A stretch of 64,000 nucleotides of DNA from Kribbella sindirgiensis (lineage in GTDB: Bacteria; Actinomycetota; Actinomycetes; Propionibacteriales; Kribbellaceae). The notes under the pieces were generated by a model. The model did not search any database and was not told the origin of the DNA. It was given only the letters and a program-made list of their open reading frames with translations. This document shows, piece after piece, positions 29,632 to 38,156 of this stretch. The position numbers and the translations under genes are program-made. The number at the start of each line of letters is the position of its first letter. Position 1 is the stretch's first letter. Location: contig NZ_SJKA01000019.1 of NCBI RefSeq assembly GCF_004331435.1, forward strand, positions 62,001-126,000. The letters are read 5' to 3'.

Positions 29632-30360
29632 ATGGACACTGAGCGGAATTTCTTGGCGGAACGTGCGCGGGTGCATGCGGCGCTCGGGGATGCGGCGCGG
29701 CTGGCGATTGTGGATGCCTTGGTCATGGGGGATGCGGCGCCGGGGGAGTTGGGGGCGTTGCTGGAGATGCCGACGAACCTGGTGGCGCATCACCTGAAGG
29801 TGCTGGAGGAAGCGGGACTGGTCGTTCGTGGGCGTTCGGAGGGCGATCATCGCCGTACGTATGTGCGGCTGATGCCGGAACGGCTGGCGATGGTTGCGGG
29901 TCCCTCGCTGGCCGATGTGCCGCGGGTGGTGTTCGTTTGTACGCAGAACTCGGCTCGGTCGCAGTTGGCGGCGGCTGTCTGGTCTCGGCGGAGTGATGTG
30001 CCGGCGGTGTCGGGTGGTACTCGTCCGGCGGATCGGGTGCATCCGCGGGCAGTGCGGGTCGCGCGGCGGCACGGGTTGGATCCGAGTGCCTGGCGTACGG
30101 CGCAGATCGCGGAGGTCGCGCGGCCGGACGATTTGGTGATCGCGGTGTGCGATATCGCGTATGAGCAGTTGCCGGCTGATGTGCGGCCGCGGGTGCATTG
30201 GTCGGTGCCGGATCCGGCGCCGGTGGACACGGATGCGGCGTTCGAGGCGGCGTACGACGAGATCGCGGGCCGGATCGATCGGCTGGCGCCGTTGGTGTCG
30301 CCCACAGTGTCGCCCGGAGTGTCGCCCGATGGGGCGGACCGTTCGAGGAGTGGAGCATGA
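29632..30360 (+). CDS. ArsR-family regulator fused to low-molecular-weight phosphatase/arsenate reductase domain
   Basis: The 242-aa protein has an N-terminal ArsR winged helix (about 5-85; MPTNLVAHHLKVLEEAGLVV) and a C-terminal LMW-PTP domain (about 95-220) with the P-loop CTQNSARSQ. Such fusions link arsenic sensing to reduction in actinobacteria. The ATG at 29632 has TGAGG 3-7 bp upstream; a GTG at 29617 lies inside the operator. The C-terminus is followed by a serine/proline tail. Its stop overlaps the next gene (ATGA). Whether the phosphatase domain is active is not certain. Confidence 0.82.
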   Translation: MDTERNFLAERARVHAALGDAARLAIVDALVMGDAAPGELGALLEMPTNLVAHHLKVLEEAGLVVRGRSEGDHRRTYVRLMPERLAMVAGPSLADVPRVVFVCTQNSARSQLAAAVWSRRSDVPAVSGGTRPADRVHPRAVRVARRHGLDPSAWRTAQIAEVARPDDLVIAVCDIAYEQLPADVRPRVHWSVPDPAPVDTDAAFEAAYDEIAGRIDRLAPLVSPTVSPGVSPDGADRSRSGA

Positions 30361-31034
30361 CCGAAGTTACTGGGCACCATCGGGAAGACTTGTCCATCGA
30401 TCAGCAGCTCGCGTTGCGTACGGCGGCGACGCGGTTGACCGAGCAGTTCGGCGGCATCTACGGCCGGGAAACGATTGAGCGGTTTCTGCATTCGAGCTAC
30501 GACCAGTTCGCGACCGGCAGCACGGTGCCGAACTTCTTGCCGTTGCTGGCGGAGCGTTTCGCGCGGCAGCGGCTGACGGCACTCGCGAAGGTCGAGGGTC
30601 ATCACGATGACGGCCGGCCGGTGGTGCTGTTCTTGTGCGTGCACAACGCCGGGCGCAGTCAGATGGCGCTGGGGTTCTTCGAGCACCTCGCGGGAGATCG
30701 GGCGGTCGGGTGGTCGGGTGGTTCGGAGCCGGGGATCGAGGTGAACGAGGCGGCGGTCGCGGCGATGGCCGAGCGGGGTATCGACATCTCGGCGGAGTAC
30801 CCGAAGCCGTGGACCGACGAGATCGTGCGGGCCGCGGATGCGGTGGTGACGATGGGCTGCGGTGACGCGTGCCCGATCTTCCCGGGCAAGCGCTACGAGA
30901 ACTGGATCCTGGACGACCCGAACGGTCTGGACGTGGACGCGATCCGCCCGATCCGCGACGAGATCGAGCGCCGGGTCCGCCAGTTGCTGGCCGAGCTCGC
31001 CGTGTCCATTGGGTCTACTGCGAGCGGCCGGTGA
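30357..31034 (+). CDS. arsC: Arsenate reductase, thioredoxin/mycothiol-type, with N-terminal helical domain
   Basis: The 225-aa protein has an N-terminal three-helix domain (about 12-75; RLTEQFGGIYGRETIERFL) joined to an LMW-PTP-fold arsenate reductase (about 85-220). The catalytic loop is CVHNAGRSQ and the MGCGDACPIFPGKRYENW segment carries the redox cysteines. It reduces arsenate to arsenite. The N-terminal domain resembles that of actinobacterial arsenate-mycothiol pathway enzymes. It overlaps both neighbours by 4 bp. Confidence 0.88.
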   Translation: MTEVTGHHREDLSIDQQLALRTAATRLTEQFGGIYGRETIERFLHSSYDQFATGSTVPNFLPLLAERFARQRLTALAKVEGHHDDGRPVVLFLCVHNAGRSQMALGFFEHLAGDRAVGWSGGSEPGIEVNEAAVAAMAERGIDISAEYPKPWTDEIVRAADAVVTMGCGDACPIFPGKRYENWILDDPNGLDVDAIRPIRDEIERRVRQLLAELAVSIGSTASGR

Positions 31035-31762
31035 GTACATCACTGTTGCGGCGGGCAGTTGCCGAAGGCCTTGGGACCGGACTCCTCGTCGCTGTCGTCA
31101 TCGGTTCGGGCATCGCGGCCGCGAAGCTGTCCCCGAACGACGTCGGCCTGCAACTTCTCGAGAACGCGTTCGCGACCGCCCTCGGCCTCGCAGTGCTGAT
31201 CCTGATGCTGGGACCGGTGTCCGGCGCGCACTTCAACCCGGTCGTGTCCGCGGCCGACTGGCGGCTCGGCCGCCGCAACGGAACTGGGATCACGGGGCGG
31301 GATCTGGCCGCTTACGTGCCGGCCCAGGTTCTCGGCGCGATTGCTGGTGCGGTGCTGGCCAATCTCATGTTCGGCGAGCCGGCAGTGTCGTGGTCGACCA
31401 CGGATCGGTCGGCGGGGCACCTGTGGATCGGTGAGACGGTCGCGACCGCCGGGCTGATCATGGTGATCTTCTCGCTCACCTGGACCGGCAGAGCGGCGAT
31501 GGCGCCGGCCGCGGTCGGTGCGTATATCGGGTCGGCGTACTGGTTCACCTCGTCGACATCCTTCGCCAATCCTGCGGTCACGATCGGCCGGGCGTTCAGC
31601 GATACCTTCGCCGGGATCGCCCCGGGGTCGGTCCCGGGATTCGTGTTCTTCCAGGTGTTCGGTGCGATTGTCGGCGCCGGCCTGGTGGTCGTGCTGTATC
31701 CGGACTTCGGTCGCTCGGCCGAGGTCGTCGTACCCCACAAGGATGCTGGAGTCGTTTCGTGA
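31031..31762 (+). CDS. Aquaporin-family channel (AqpS-like, arsenite efflux)
   Basis: A 243-aa MIP-family protein with six transmembrane helices. The first half-helix has NPV (in GAHFNPVVS) instead of NPA, and the second is NPA (FANPAVTIGRAF). In Sinorhizobium AqpS lies in an ars operon and lets arsenite leave the cell by diffusion; the same arrangement, between two arsenate reductases, is present here and no ArsB or Acr3 pump is seen. The start is GTG 31031, overlapping the arsC stop. Confidence 0.85.
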   Translation: MSTSLLRRAVAEGLGTGLLVAVVIGSGIAAAKLSPNDVGLQLLENAFATALGLAVLILMLGPVSGAHFNPVVSAADWRLGRRNGTGITGRDLAAYVPAQVLGAIAGAVLANLMFGEPAVSWSTTDRSAGHLWIGETVATAGLIMVIFSLTWTGRAAMAPAAVGAYIGSAYWFTSSTSFANPAVTIGRAFSDTFAGIAPGSVPGFVFFQVFGAIVGAGLVVVLYPDFGRSAEVVVPHKDAGVVS

Positions 31763-32160
31763 GCAAGCCTGTTGTTCTGTTCGTCTGCGTGCACAATGCC
31801 GGCCGGTCCCAGATGGCCGCGGGGTGGCTTCGGCACCTGGCCGGGGACGCCGTTGAGGTCCGTTCGGCCGGGTCCGCTCCGAAGGACCAGATCAACCCGG
31901 TCGCGGTCGAGGCTATGCGCGAGGTCGGGATCGACATCACCGGCAACGTCCCGCACCTGCTCGACACCGAGGACGTCCGCGCCAGCGACGCCGTCATCAC
32001 CATGGGCTGCGGCGACGCGTGCCCGATCTTCCCCGGCAAGCGGTACGAGGACTGGGAACTGACCGACCCGGCCGGGCAGTCGATCGAGGTGGTCCGCCAG
32101 GTCCGCGACGAGATCCGCGGCCGCGTCGAGAAGCTGATCGGCGAGTTGCAGGTCTCCTGA
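31759..32160 (+). CDS. arsC: Arsenate reductase (LMW-PTP fold)
   Basis: A 133-aa single-domain arsenate reductase. The catalytic loop CVHNAGRSQMA is at about residues 10-20 and MGCGDACPIFPGKRYEDW at about 82-99. It is a shorter paralogue of the reductase two genes upstream. GTG 31759 overlaps the aquaporin stop. It ends the operon. Cysteines at GCGDAC probably resolve the enzyme disulfide through thioredoxin or mycothiol. Confidence 0.9.
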   Translation: MSKPVVLFVCVHNAGRSQMAAGWLRHLAGDAVEVRSAGSAPKDQINPVAVEAMREVGIDITGNVPHLLDTEDVRASDAVITMGCGDACPIFPGKRYEDWELTDPAGQSIEVVRQVRDEIRGRVEKLIGELQVS

Positions 32161-32247
32161 GCCTGATCCATCCGGCTGGAGAGATGAACGTCTGGATGCA
32201 TGGGATGGGCGCCGGTATCCGTGCGGCGAGTCTTCCTCGGTCACTTT

Positions 32248-33387
32248 CTACTCCAGACCGTAAGCTCGAACGGCGTTGCCGTGCCCCAGCATTTCGGCGT
32301 AGCGACGTGCGTCGGCCGCGCCGATCAGATCGTCGGCCAGCCACTCGTCGAGCACCCGGCCGACGGCTCGGCGCCAGAGCCATGATCCGCACGCGTACAG
32401 CTCGGGCAGGCCGAATGCGTCCGAGGCGTAGAGCACCTTGTGCATCGGAGCCATCTCCAGCGACTCCCGCACCAGCGTCTGGCTGGACGGGCCGGTATGG
32501 CTGACTGCGCAGCTGGTGTCCAGCCAAACGTGCGGGAAGAGCTGCGCGAGAACGCCGGCCTGACGGATGTACGGGTAGCAGTGCAGCAGCATCAGCTGAG
32601 CCCCTGACGTCCGCGTCGCGTGCGCGAACGCGGTGAGGTGGGACGGATCGCAGCGGTGCAGCACGATGTCCGGGTCGCCGTACCCGACGTGCAACTGGAT
32701 CGGTTTACGGAGTTCCACCGCCCGCCACAGCAGATGCCGCAGCAGCACCGGGTCCGCGAGACGAGTCGGTGCGCCTGCCTCGATCGCCGTCAGCCAGCGG
32801 TCCGCGGCCGCGGTGACCTGAGCAGGTTCCGGTGGGGCCGGGTCGAAGTCGAGACCGTACCGGTAGGCGATGATCGACTTGACGCCGACGGCGTTCACGA
32901 CGGCCGCCTCCAGCGCGTCGTCGAACGCGCCGGCGAAGCCCGCGGCAGTACACCCGGGGGCGATCGACTCGGCGAGCGCTTCCAGGCGCACGATCTCCTC
33001 GGTAGCAGCGCCGGTCAGGGTCGCCATCTCGTCCGGCGTCATGATCGTCCCGGCCTGGAAGCCGGTGTCGAGCAGGTATCGCTCGGTTCCGCTGGAAGCC
33101 AGCAGCCGCGCGCTGACCTCCGCGCCGCCCAGCTCGCCACGTCGCCGCAGATACTCGTCCGCGGTGCAGTGCCGCGGCAGGTCGAGCAACGGCGCGCACA
33201 CCGAGCGCACCGTGATCCCGAACGGGTTGTCGAACACCGACGTACCGGGTGGAGCAGGCCAGTCCGATTCGGTGGCCAGCAACTCCACCTCCGCATCGGT
33301 CACGGTGCCGGTCAGGACGCCGTGGCAGTGGTGGTCGATCAGCGGCAACTCGGCGACCAGCTCCAGGATCGCTCCTCGATCGTTCAT
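32248..33387 (-). CDS. Amidohydrolase family protein
   Basis: A 379-aa metal-dependent hydrolase of the amidohydrolase_2 type. The metal motif HHCHG is near residue 19, and QLHVGYGD, LLHCYPY and YASDAFG are conserved active-site strands. It forms an ATGA overlap with the glutamine-synthetase-like gene upstream. In Aspergillus FluG and in bacterial relatives an amidohydrolase domain is joined to a glutamine-synthetase domain; here the two are separate genes. Substrate unknown. Confidence 0.8.
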   Translation of the reverse strand: MNDRGAILELVAELPLIDHHCHGVLTGTVTDAEVELLATESDWPAPPGTSVFDNPFGITVRSVCAPLLDLPRHCTADEYLRRRGELGGAEVSARLLASSGTERYLLDTGFQAGTIMTPDEMATLTGAATEEIVRLEALAESIAPGCTAAGFAGAFDDALEAAVVNAVGVKSIIAYRYGLDFDPAPPEPAQVTAAADRWLTAIEAGAPTRLADPVLLRHLLWRAVELRKPIQLHVGYGDPDIVLHRCDPSHLTAFAHATRTSGAQLMLLHCYPYIRQAGVLAQLFPHVWLDTSCAVSHTGPSSQTLVRESLEMAPMHKVLYASDAFGLPELYACGSWLWRRAVGRVLDEWLADDLIGAADARRYAEMLGHGNAVRAYGLE

Positions 33388-34721
33388 GCCGACCACGCGA
33401 ACCGCAACCGGTCGGCCACCGCGGACGGGTCCTGACCTTCGAAGGCGGACACCTCGTGCCGCCGTACGGCCAGCAGCGCGGACAGCAGGTCTGCTCCGAG
33501 GATGTGCTTGGCCTGGGCCGAATCCCGAAGCGCGTCCAGCGCCGCGGTCTGATCGGTAGGCAGCGTCCGGTGCTGCGCGTCGGCCGGATGAGTGGTGACC
33601 TCGGCCGGCAGCGGGGTCCTGCGCCGCAGTCCGTCCACGATCAGGCCGAGCACGACCGCGGTCGCGAGGTAGGGGTTGGCGGACGGATCGACACATTTGA
33701 CCTCGATGTTGGCGCTCCCCGCCTCGACCGCGCACAAACGCACTGCGGCCTCGCGATTCTCCAGTCCCCAGCAGGCGAACGCGCCCGACCAGTGCCCGGG
33801 AAGCAGCCGCTGACCCGACAGCACGGACCCGGCGAGTACGCCGACCACGCCGGGCAGCCCGTCTACGATGCCGCCGATCGCGGACTCGCCCTCCACGGTC
33901 AGACCGTGCGGTCCGGGCCCGCCGGACAGCATCGGCGTACCGTCGTGATCGAGTGAGACATGGATGTGGGCCCCGTTGCCGCTACCACCCGCGAACGGCA
34001 CGGGCGAGAACGACGCGGCAAGCCCTGCGCGCCGCGCCGCGCGGCCGATCACGATGCGCGCCAGAACAGCCATGTCGGCCGCGGCGACCGGATCGCTGGG
34101 GGAGAAGGAGATTTCGAACTGGCCGTCGCCGTACTCCGCATGACACTGGACGACGTCGAGCCCGGCGGTTCGGCAGTCGTCGAGCAGCCGCAGGAGGAAG
34201 TCCTCTCTGTCCAGCCCCGCGGTCAGGCCGTAGCAGCTCCACGGGCGTTCGGTCAGCGCGGCGCCGTCGGCGGCGGTGAGTACGAACTCGACCTCGCAGC
34301 CGACGGTTGCGGTCACGCCGAGGGACGCCAACTCGTCCACCGTCTCCCGTAGTCGCCCGCGTGTGCACAGCGGCGAGGGCGAGCCGGACTGTTCGGAGAA
34401 CTCCGCCGGCGCCCAGGCCAGGCCGCCGCCGAGCACGCGCAGCGCGCGCAGGTCGGGCCGCAGCCGCTGGTCACCGACCACGCCCAGCTCAGGCGTGAAC
34501 GCGATGCCGTTGTCGATACAGAACACATGCCAACTCGGCGCCGCGCCCAGCCCTGACCGGTGCGTCTCCGCAATCTTCTCGCGCGTCACGAACTTCGCCC
34601 GAGGCACACCACCGGGATCGACCGCGGTCACCGCGAGCGCGGTGACCGCGGCCCGACCGAGGTCGGCATCGAGCTCAACAAGCGCACCATCACCGAGAAC
34701 AGGAAGCACATACGAGGCCAT
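33384..34721 (-). CDS. Glutamine synthetase family protein (gamma-glutamyl ligase type)
   Basis: A 445-aa protein with the glutamine synthetase beta-grasp (about 10-95) and catalytic domain. EVEFVL (metal-binding), EYGDGQFEISFSP, GSGNGAHIHVSL and the C-terminal NIEVKCVDPSANPYLA are clear. It lacks the adenylylation-site tyrosine region of GlnA and belongs to the family that glutamylates amines. ATG 34721 is preferred over GTG 34769 because the upstream residues are not conserved, although no strong ribosome site is visible. The downstream amidohydrolase probably acts in the same catabolic route. Confidence 0.8.
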   Translation of the reverse strand: MASYVLPVLGDGALVELDADLGRAAVTALAVTAVDPGGVPRAKFVTREKIAETHRSGLGAAPSWHVFCIDNGIAFTPELGVVGDQRLRPDLRALRVLGGGLAWAPAEFSEQSGSPSPLCTRGRLRETVDELASLGVTATVGCEVEFVLTAADGAALTERPWSCYGLTAGLDREDFLLRLLDDCRTAGLDVVQCHAEYGDGQFEISFSPSDPVAAADMAVLARIVIGRAARRAGLAASFSPVPFAGGSGNGAHIHVSLDHDGTPMLSGGPGPHGLTVEGESAIGGIVDGLPGVVGVLAGSVLSGQRLLPGHWSGAFACWGLENREAAVRLCAVEAGSANIEVKCVDPSANPYLATAVVLGLIVDGLRRRTPLPAEVTTHPADAQHRTLPTDQTAALDALRDSAQAKHILGADLLSALLAVRRHEVSAFEGQDPSAVADRLRFAWSA

Positions 34722-34878
34722 ACAAGAGACCGTCTCACCCCACCCACCGGTTGACCCACACGACCCCAACGAGACGGCCCCGCGTGTCTCATGGCACCAA
34801 CCGAACTCATACCGCTCTGCGGAGTTGAAGGCCTTGACGGGGCCCGTGCCTTGCGGCCTGACGTGAATCGGCTCGGCG

Positions 34879-35136
34879 TCAGGCCAGGGCGAGGAAGAGC
34901 TTCTCCATCTTCGCGACGTCCACGTCGCTGTCCTCCTCGGTGAGGCAGTGCTGCAGGCCGGTGCTGACGATGGCGTAGCCGGCGCGTGAGAGCGCCTTGT
35001 TGACGGCGGCGAGCTGTGTGAGGACGGACTCGCAGTCAGATCCTTCTTCCATCATCTTGATGACGCTGCCGAGGTGTCCGTGGGCGCGTTTCATCCGGGT
35101 GACGATCGGCTTGATCTCGGCGGGCTCGAGGTCCAT
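34879..35136 (-). CDS. CsoR/FrmR-family repressor, CstR-like (persulfide sensor type)
   Basis: An 85-aa all-helical repressor. Cys35 and Cys64 match the conserved Cys pair of the family, but the residue four before the second Cys, the His ligand of copper sensors, is Gly60. Loss of this His is a mark of CstR-type persulfide sensors. The divergent neighbours are a rhodanese and a CstB-like enzyme, and two identical GC-rich palindromes lie in the promoter gap. It therefore probably represses sulfide detoxification. Confidence 0.82.
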   Translation of the reverse strand: MDLEPAEIKPIVTRMKRAHGHLGSVIKMMEEGSDCESVLTQLAAVNKALSRAGYAIVSTGLQHCLTEEDSDVDVAKMEKLFLALA

Positions 35137-35174
35137 CAGGTACTTCTCCTTCGTGTGCGGTCACCTCAGCCTAC

Positions 35175-35190
35175 ATCCCCCCGGGGGGAT
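35175..35190. promoter_or_regulatory. CstR-like operator 1
   Basis: ATCCCCCCGGGGGGAT is a perfect 16-bp palindrome, 39 bp upstream of the repressor gene. CsoR/CstR operators are GC-rich C-tract/G-tract palindromes. The second copy begins 34 bp further on. Confidence 0.75.
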
Positions 35191-35208
35191 GTGTTACTGT
35201 AGATACCG

Positions 35209-35224
35209 ATCCCCCCGGGGGGAT
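35209..35224. promoter_or_regulatory. CstR-like operator 2
   Basis: This is an identical copy of the 16-bp palindrome at 35175. The two sites are separated by 18 bp that contain TACTGTAGATAC, which may serve as a promoter element. It lies 39 bp before the rhodanese start. Confidence 0.75.
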
Positions 35225-35262
35225 ACGAATCGAGCCCGGGTCACCGAGAGGAAGGACTCTTG

Positions 35263-35565
35263 ATGCGGGAGATCGACACCGACCAGCTCGCCTCCGCGCT
35301 CGGTTCGCGCGCCACGGTGGTGGACGTCCGTGAGCCCCGCGAGTACGCCGGCGGCCACGTGCCCGGCGCGGTCAACATCCCCATGGGCCGCCTGAGCGGC
35401 CGCCTCGACGAGATCGACCGGACGGCGCCGGTGTATGTCGTCTGCGCCACCGGCAACCGCTCGTCGGCGATGACCGACTACCTGATCGCGGCCGGCTTCG
35501 ACGCCTACAACGTCGCCGGCGGCACCACTGCCTGGAGCCGGTCCGGGCGCCCGACCCACAGATGA
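35263..35565 (+). CDS. Single-domain rhodanese (sulfurtransferase)
   Basis: A 100-aa rhodanese domain with the signature VDVREPREYAGGHVPGAVNI and the active-site loop CATGNRS (Cys near 62). It carries a persulfide on the cysteine and would pass sulfur to or from the dioxygenase downstream. ATG 35263 is selected because GAGGAAGGA lies 6 bp before it. It is the first gene of the unit controlled by the paired operators. Confidence 0.9.
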   Translation: MREIDTDQLASALGSRATVVDVREPREYAGGHVPGAVNIPMGRLSGRLDEIDRTAPVYVVCATGNRSSAMTDYLIAAGFDAYNVAGGTTAWSRSGRPTHR

Positions 35566-35572
35566 GAGCCTG

Positions 35573-36997
35573 ATGAGCGACCACCGCACACTGACCGCAC
35601 CAACTGACATGCCGCACCGGGCGCAGCCGGGCGCGGGTCTGACCGTCCGCACGATCGAGACACCTTCGCTGGGTGATCGCAGCTATCTCGTCCATGACGG
35701 CGAGGTGGCGTTCGTCGTCGACCCGCAGCGCGACGTCGACCGCATCCTGGGGATCCTCGAGACCGACGGTGTTCGGTTGACCCATGTCTTCGAGACCCAT
35801 ATCCACAACGACTACGTCACCGGCGGTCTCGCGCTGGCGCGGGCCACGGGAGCGGCGTACCTGATCAACGCCGACGACAAGGTCTCCTTCGAGCGCACAC
35901 CGATCCATGAAGGCGACATCGTCGGGATCGGCGGCCGGATGCGGGTGCGCGCGATCCACACACCGGGCCACACCTTCACCCACATGTCGTACGCCCTCAC
36001 CGACGTCGACGAGCCGGTCGCGGTCTTCACCGGCGGGTCACTGCTGTACGGCGCGACGGGACGGCCTGACCTGCTCGGTCCGGACCACACCGACACCCTG
36101 GTACGTCACCAGCACGCCTCGGCGCACAAGCTCGCCGAGACGTTGCCTGATGAGACCGAGGTCTACCCCACGCACGGGTTCGGGTCGTTCTGTTCCGCGA
36201 CCCAGTCCGAGGCGCCGGAATCGACCATCGGGCACGAGAAGCGCGCGAATCCGGCGCTGACCCAGAGCGAGGAGGAGTACGTTCGCGACCTGCTCGCCGG
36301 ACTCGGCGCGTGGCCTGCGTACTACGTGCACATGGCGCCGGCCAACTCGGCGGGGCCGAGCGCTCCCGATCTGCGTCTGCCTGAGAAGGCGGATGCCGTG
36401 GAACTGCGTCGGCGCATCGAGGCGGGCGAGTGGGTGGTCGATCTGCGCACCCGTACGGCCTTCGCGGCCGGTCATGCACCGGGCACGCTGAACTTCGGGT
36501 TGGATGGAGCTTTCTCAACGTACCTCGGCTGGCTGATCGACTGGGGAACACCGTTGACCTTGCTCGGAGAGACCGCGGCGCAGGTGGCCGAGGCGCAGCG
36601 TGAGCTGGTGCGGATCGGAATCGATCGGCCGGCGGCGCACGCGACGGGCGGGCCGGAGCAGTGGAGCAGCGGTGTGCCCGTGTCGTTCCCAACCGCCACG
36701 TTCGCCGATCTCGAGCAGGTCCGTCATCATCGTGAGGTCGTGATTCTCGATGTCCGCCGGACCGAGGAGTACGCGTCCGCCCGGATCCGGGACGCGGTCA
36801 ACGTGCCGATCCACGAGTTGCCGCGGCGGATAGCGGACGTCCCTCCCGGCGAGGTGTGGGTGCATTGCGCCGCGGGATACCGGGCATCGATTGCGGCGTC
36901 GTTCCTGGATGCCGCCGGGCGTTCGCTCGTCGCCGTCGACGACCAGTTCGAGAACGCGGCGAAGGCAGGGCTCGACGTGGTCGGACCGGAGTCGTGA
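35573..36997 (+). CDS. CstB-like persulfide dioxygenase with two rhodanese domains
   Basis: The 474-aa protein has an N-terminal metallo-beta-lactamase persulfide dioxygenase (about 25-250; FETHIHNDYVTGG and HTPGHTFTHMSY carry the iron ligands). A first rhodanese-like domain (about 275-360) lacks the active Cys (LLGETAAQ). A second domain (about 380-474) has Cys in VHCAAGYRAS. S. aureus CstB has this order and oxidises persulfide to thiosulfate or sulfite. It lies 7 bp after the rhodanese gene. Confidence 0.9.
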   Translation: MSDHRTLTAPTDMPHRAQPGAGLTVRTIETPSLGDRSYLVHDGEVAFVVDPQRDVDRILGILETDGVRLTHVFETHIHNDYVTGGLALARATGAAYLINADDKVSFERTPIHEGDIVGIGGRMRVRAIHTPGHTFTHMSYALTDVDEPVAVFTGGSLLYGATGRPDLLGPDHTDTLVRHQHASAHKLAETLPDETEVYPTHGFGSFCSATQSEAPESTIGHEKRANPALTQSEEEYVRDLLAGLGAWPAYYVHMAPANSAGPSAPDLRLPEKADAVELRRRIEAGEWVVDLRTRTAFAAGHAPGTLNFGLDGAFSTYLGWLIDWGTPLTLLGETAAQVAEAQRELVRIGIDRPAAHATGGPEQWSSGVPVSFPTATFADLEQVRHHREVVILDVRRTEEYASARIRDAVNVPIHELPRRIADVPPGEVWVHCAAGYRASIAASFLDAAGRSLVAVDDQFENAAKAGLDVVGPES

Positions 36998-37004
36998 CCG
37001 GCCC

Positions 37005-37829
37005 GTGACGATCGTCCTCGCCGTTGTCGCCGGAGCGCTCATCGGGCTCAGCCTGGGCGCGCTCGGCGGCGGTGGCTCGATCCTCGCGGTGCCGGTGCTG
37101 GTGTATCTGCTCGACCAGTCTGCGGTGCAGGCGACCACGGGCTCGCTCGTCGTGGTCGGCGTGACGTCGGTGCTCGGCGCGATCACGGCGTACCGAACGG
37201 GCAACGTCCTGCTCGGACGCGGTGTCGCCTTCGGTGCCGTGGCGATCGGTGGCGCCGTACTCGGCGGCCAGGCCTCCGTGCACGTCCCGCAGAGGGTGCT
37301 GATGGCAGCGTTCGCGGTGCTCATGATCATGGTGGGCGGCATCATGGCCTGGCGTCAGTTGCACCGTTCCCGCCGTACCGGTCACCGGCTGGCTGAGCAC
37401 CCGACGCTGGACGATCCGATCATCACCTTCACCCCAACCTTCGCCTGCGCGTGCCCCCGCGCAGCCAAAGTGCTCGTCACCGCGACAGCGGTGGGCCTGC
37501 TGACCGGGTTCCTCGGCGTCGGCGGCGGATTCCTCGTCGTACCTGCCCTGTTGCTCGCTCTCGGGCTGCCGATCCGGTACGCGGCCGGGACCTCCCTGGT
37601 CGTGATCACCATCACCAGTGCCGCAGCGCTGGCCGTCCGTGCCGGATCCGGCGCCGGTCCCGACTGGGGTGTGGTGCTCCTGCTCACCGCAGTCTCAGCG
37701 AGCGCGGCCGTCGTTGGCGCCCGGTTGGCCAACCGGGTCGACAGCGTTCGCCTGTCGGCTGCCTTCACCGTGCTCGTGCTCGGCGTCGCGGTCTACACCG
37801 CGATCCGGGCGCTCCCTGCCCTCGTCTGA
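37005..37829 (+). CDS. TauE/SafE family sulfur-anion exporter
   Basis: A 274-aa membrane protein with about eight helices. Two pseudo-symmetrical halves each carry a GGGG-type motif (SLGALGGGGSILAVP and LTGFLGVGGGFLVVPALLL). TauE/SafE proteins export sulfite or organosulfonates. It starts with GTG 37005, 7 bp after the persulfide dioxygenase gene, so it would remove the product of that enzyme, as TauE does in the cst operon of staphylococci. Confidence 0.85.
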   Translation: MTIVLAVVAGALIGLSLGALGGGGSILAVPVLVYLLDQSAVQATTGSLVVVGVTSVLGAITAYRTGNVLLGRGVAFGAVAIGGAVLGGQASVHVPQRVLMAAFAVLMIMVGGIMAWRQLHRSRRTGHRLAEHPTLDDPIITFTPTFACACPRAAKVLVTATAVGLLTGFLGVGGGFLVVPALLLALGLPIRYAAGTSLVVITITSAAALAVRAGSGAGPDWGVVLLLTAVSASAAVVGARLANRVDSVRLSAAFTVLVLGVAVYTAIRALPALV

Positions 37830-37886
37830 CACCGTCCACCACTCGAAGAATCCGCCGTTTGAAGGCGTCACCAAAGGAGAAGAACA

Positions 37887-38054
37887 ATGTGCCGACCCAC
37901 TACGTGCAAGACCTGCAGCAAGACCACCTGGGCGGGCTGTGGCCAGCATGTCGCCCAGGTCAAGGCGATGGTCCCCGCGGGCCAGTGGTGCCCAGGGCAC
38001 CCCAAGGCCGAACGGCAAAACGGCAGCTGGCTCGACAAGTTGCTCGGACGCTGA
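37887..38054 (+). CDS. Small cysteine-rich protein (55 aa)
   Basis: A strong AAAGGAGAAG site precedes ATG 37887, which opens a 55-codon frame beginning MCRPTTCKTCSKTTWAGCGQ. Cys at 2, 7, 10, 18 and 35 with two His (HV and GHP) could form a small zinc site. Similar tiny proteins are common in actinobacterial genomes and are annotated only as hypothetical. It lies 57 bp downstream of the sulfite exporter, so it may be part of the same unit. Confidence 0.75.
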   Translation: MCRPTTCKTCSKTTWAGCGQHVAQVKAMVPAGQWCPGHPKAERQNGSWLDKLLGR

Positions 38055-38156
38055 CGCACCCGCCCGGGCTTCACGACAACTTCACGGATGGCCACGGGGT
38101 TCCTTCACGACCCGGAGCTGGACTTGAAGTGTGGGAAACCTGAGGAGGTCAGAAAG

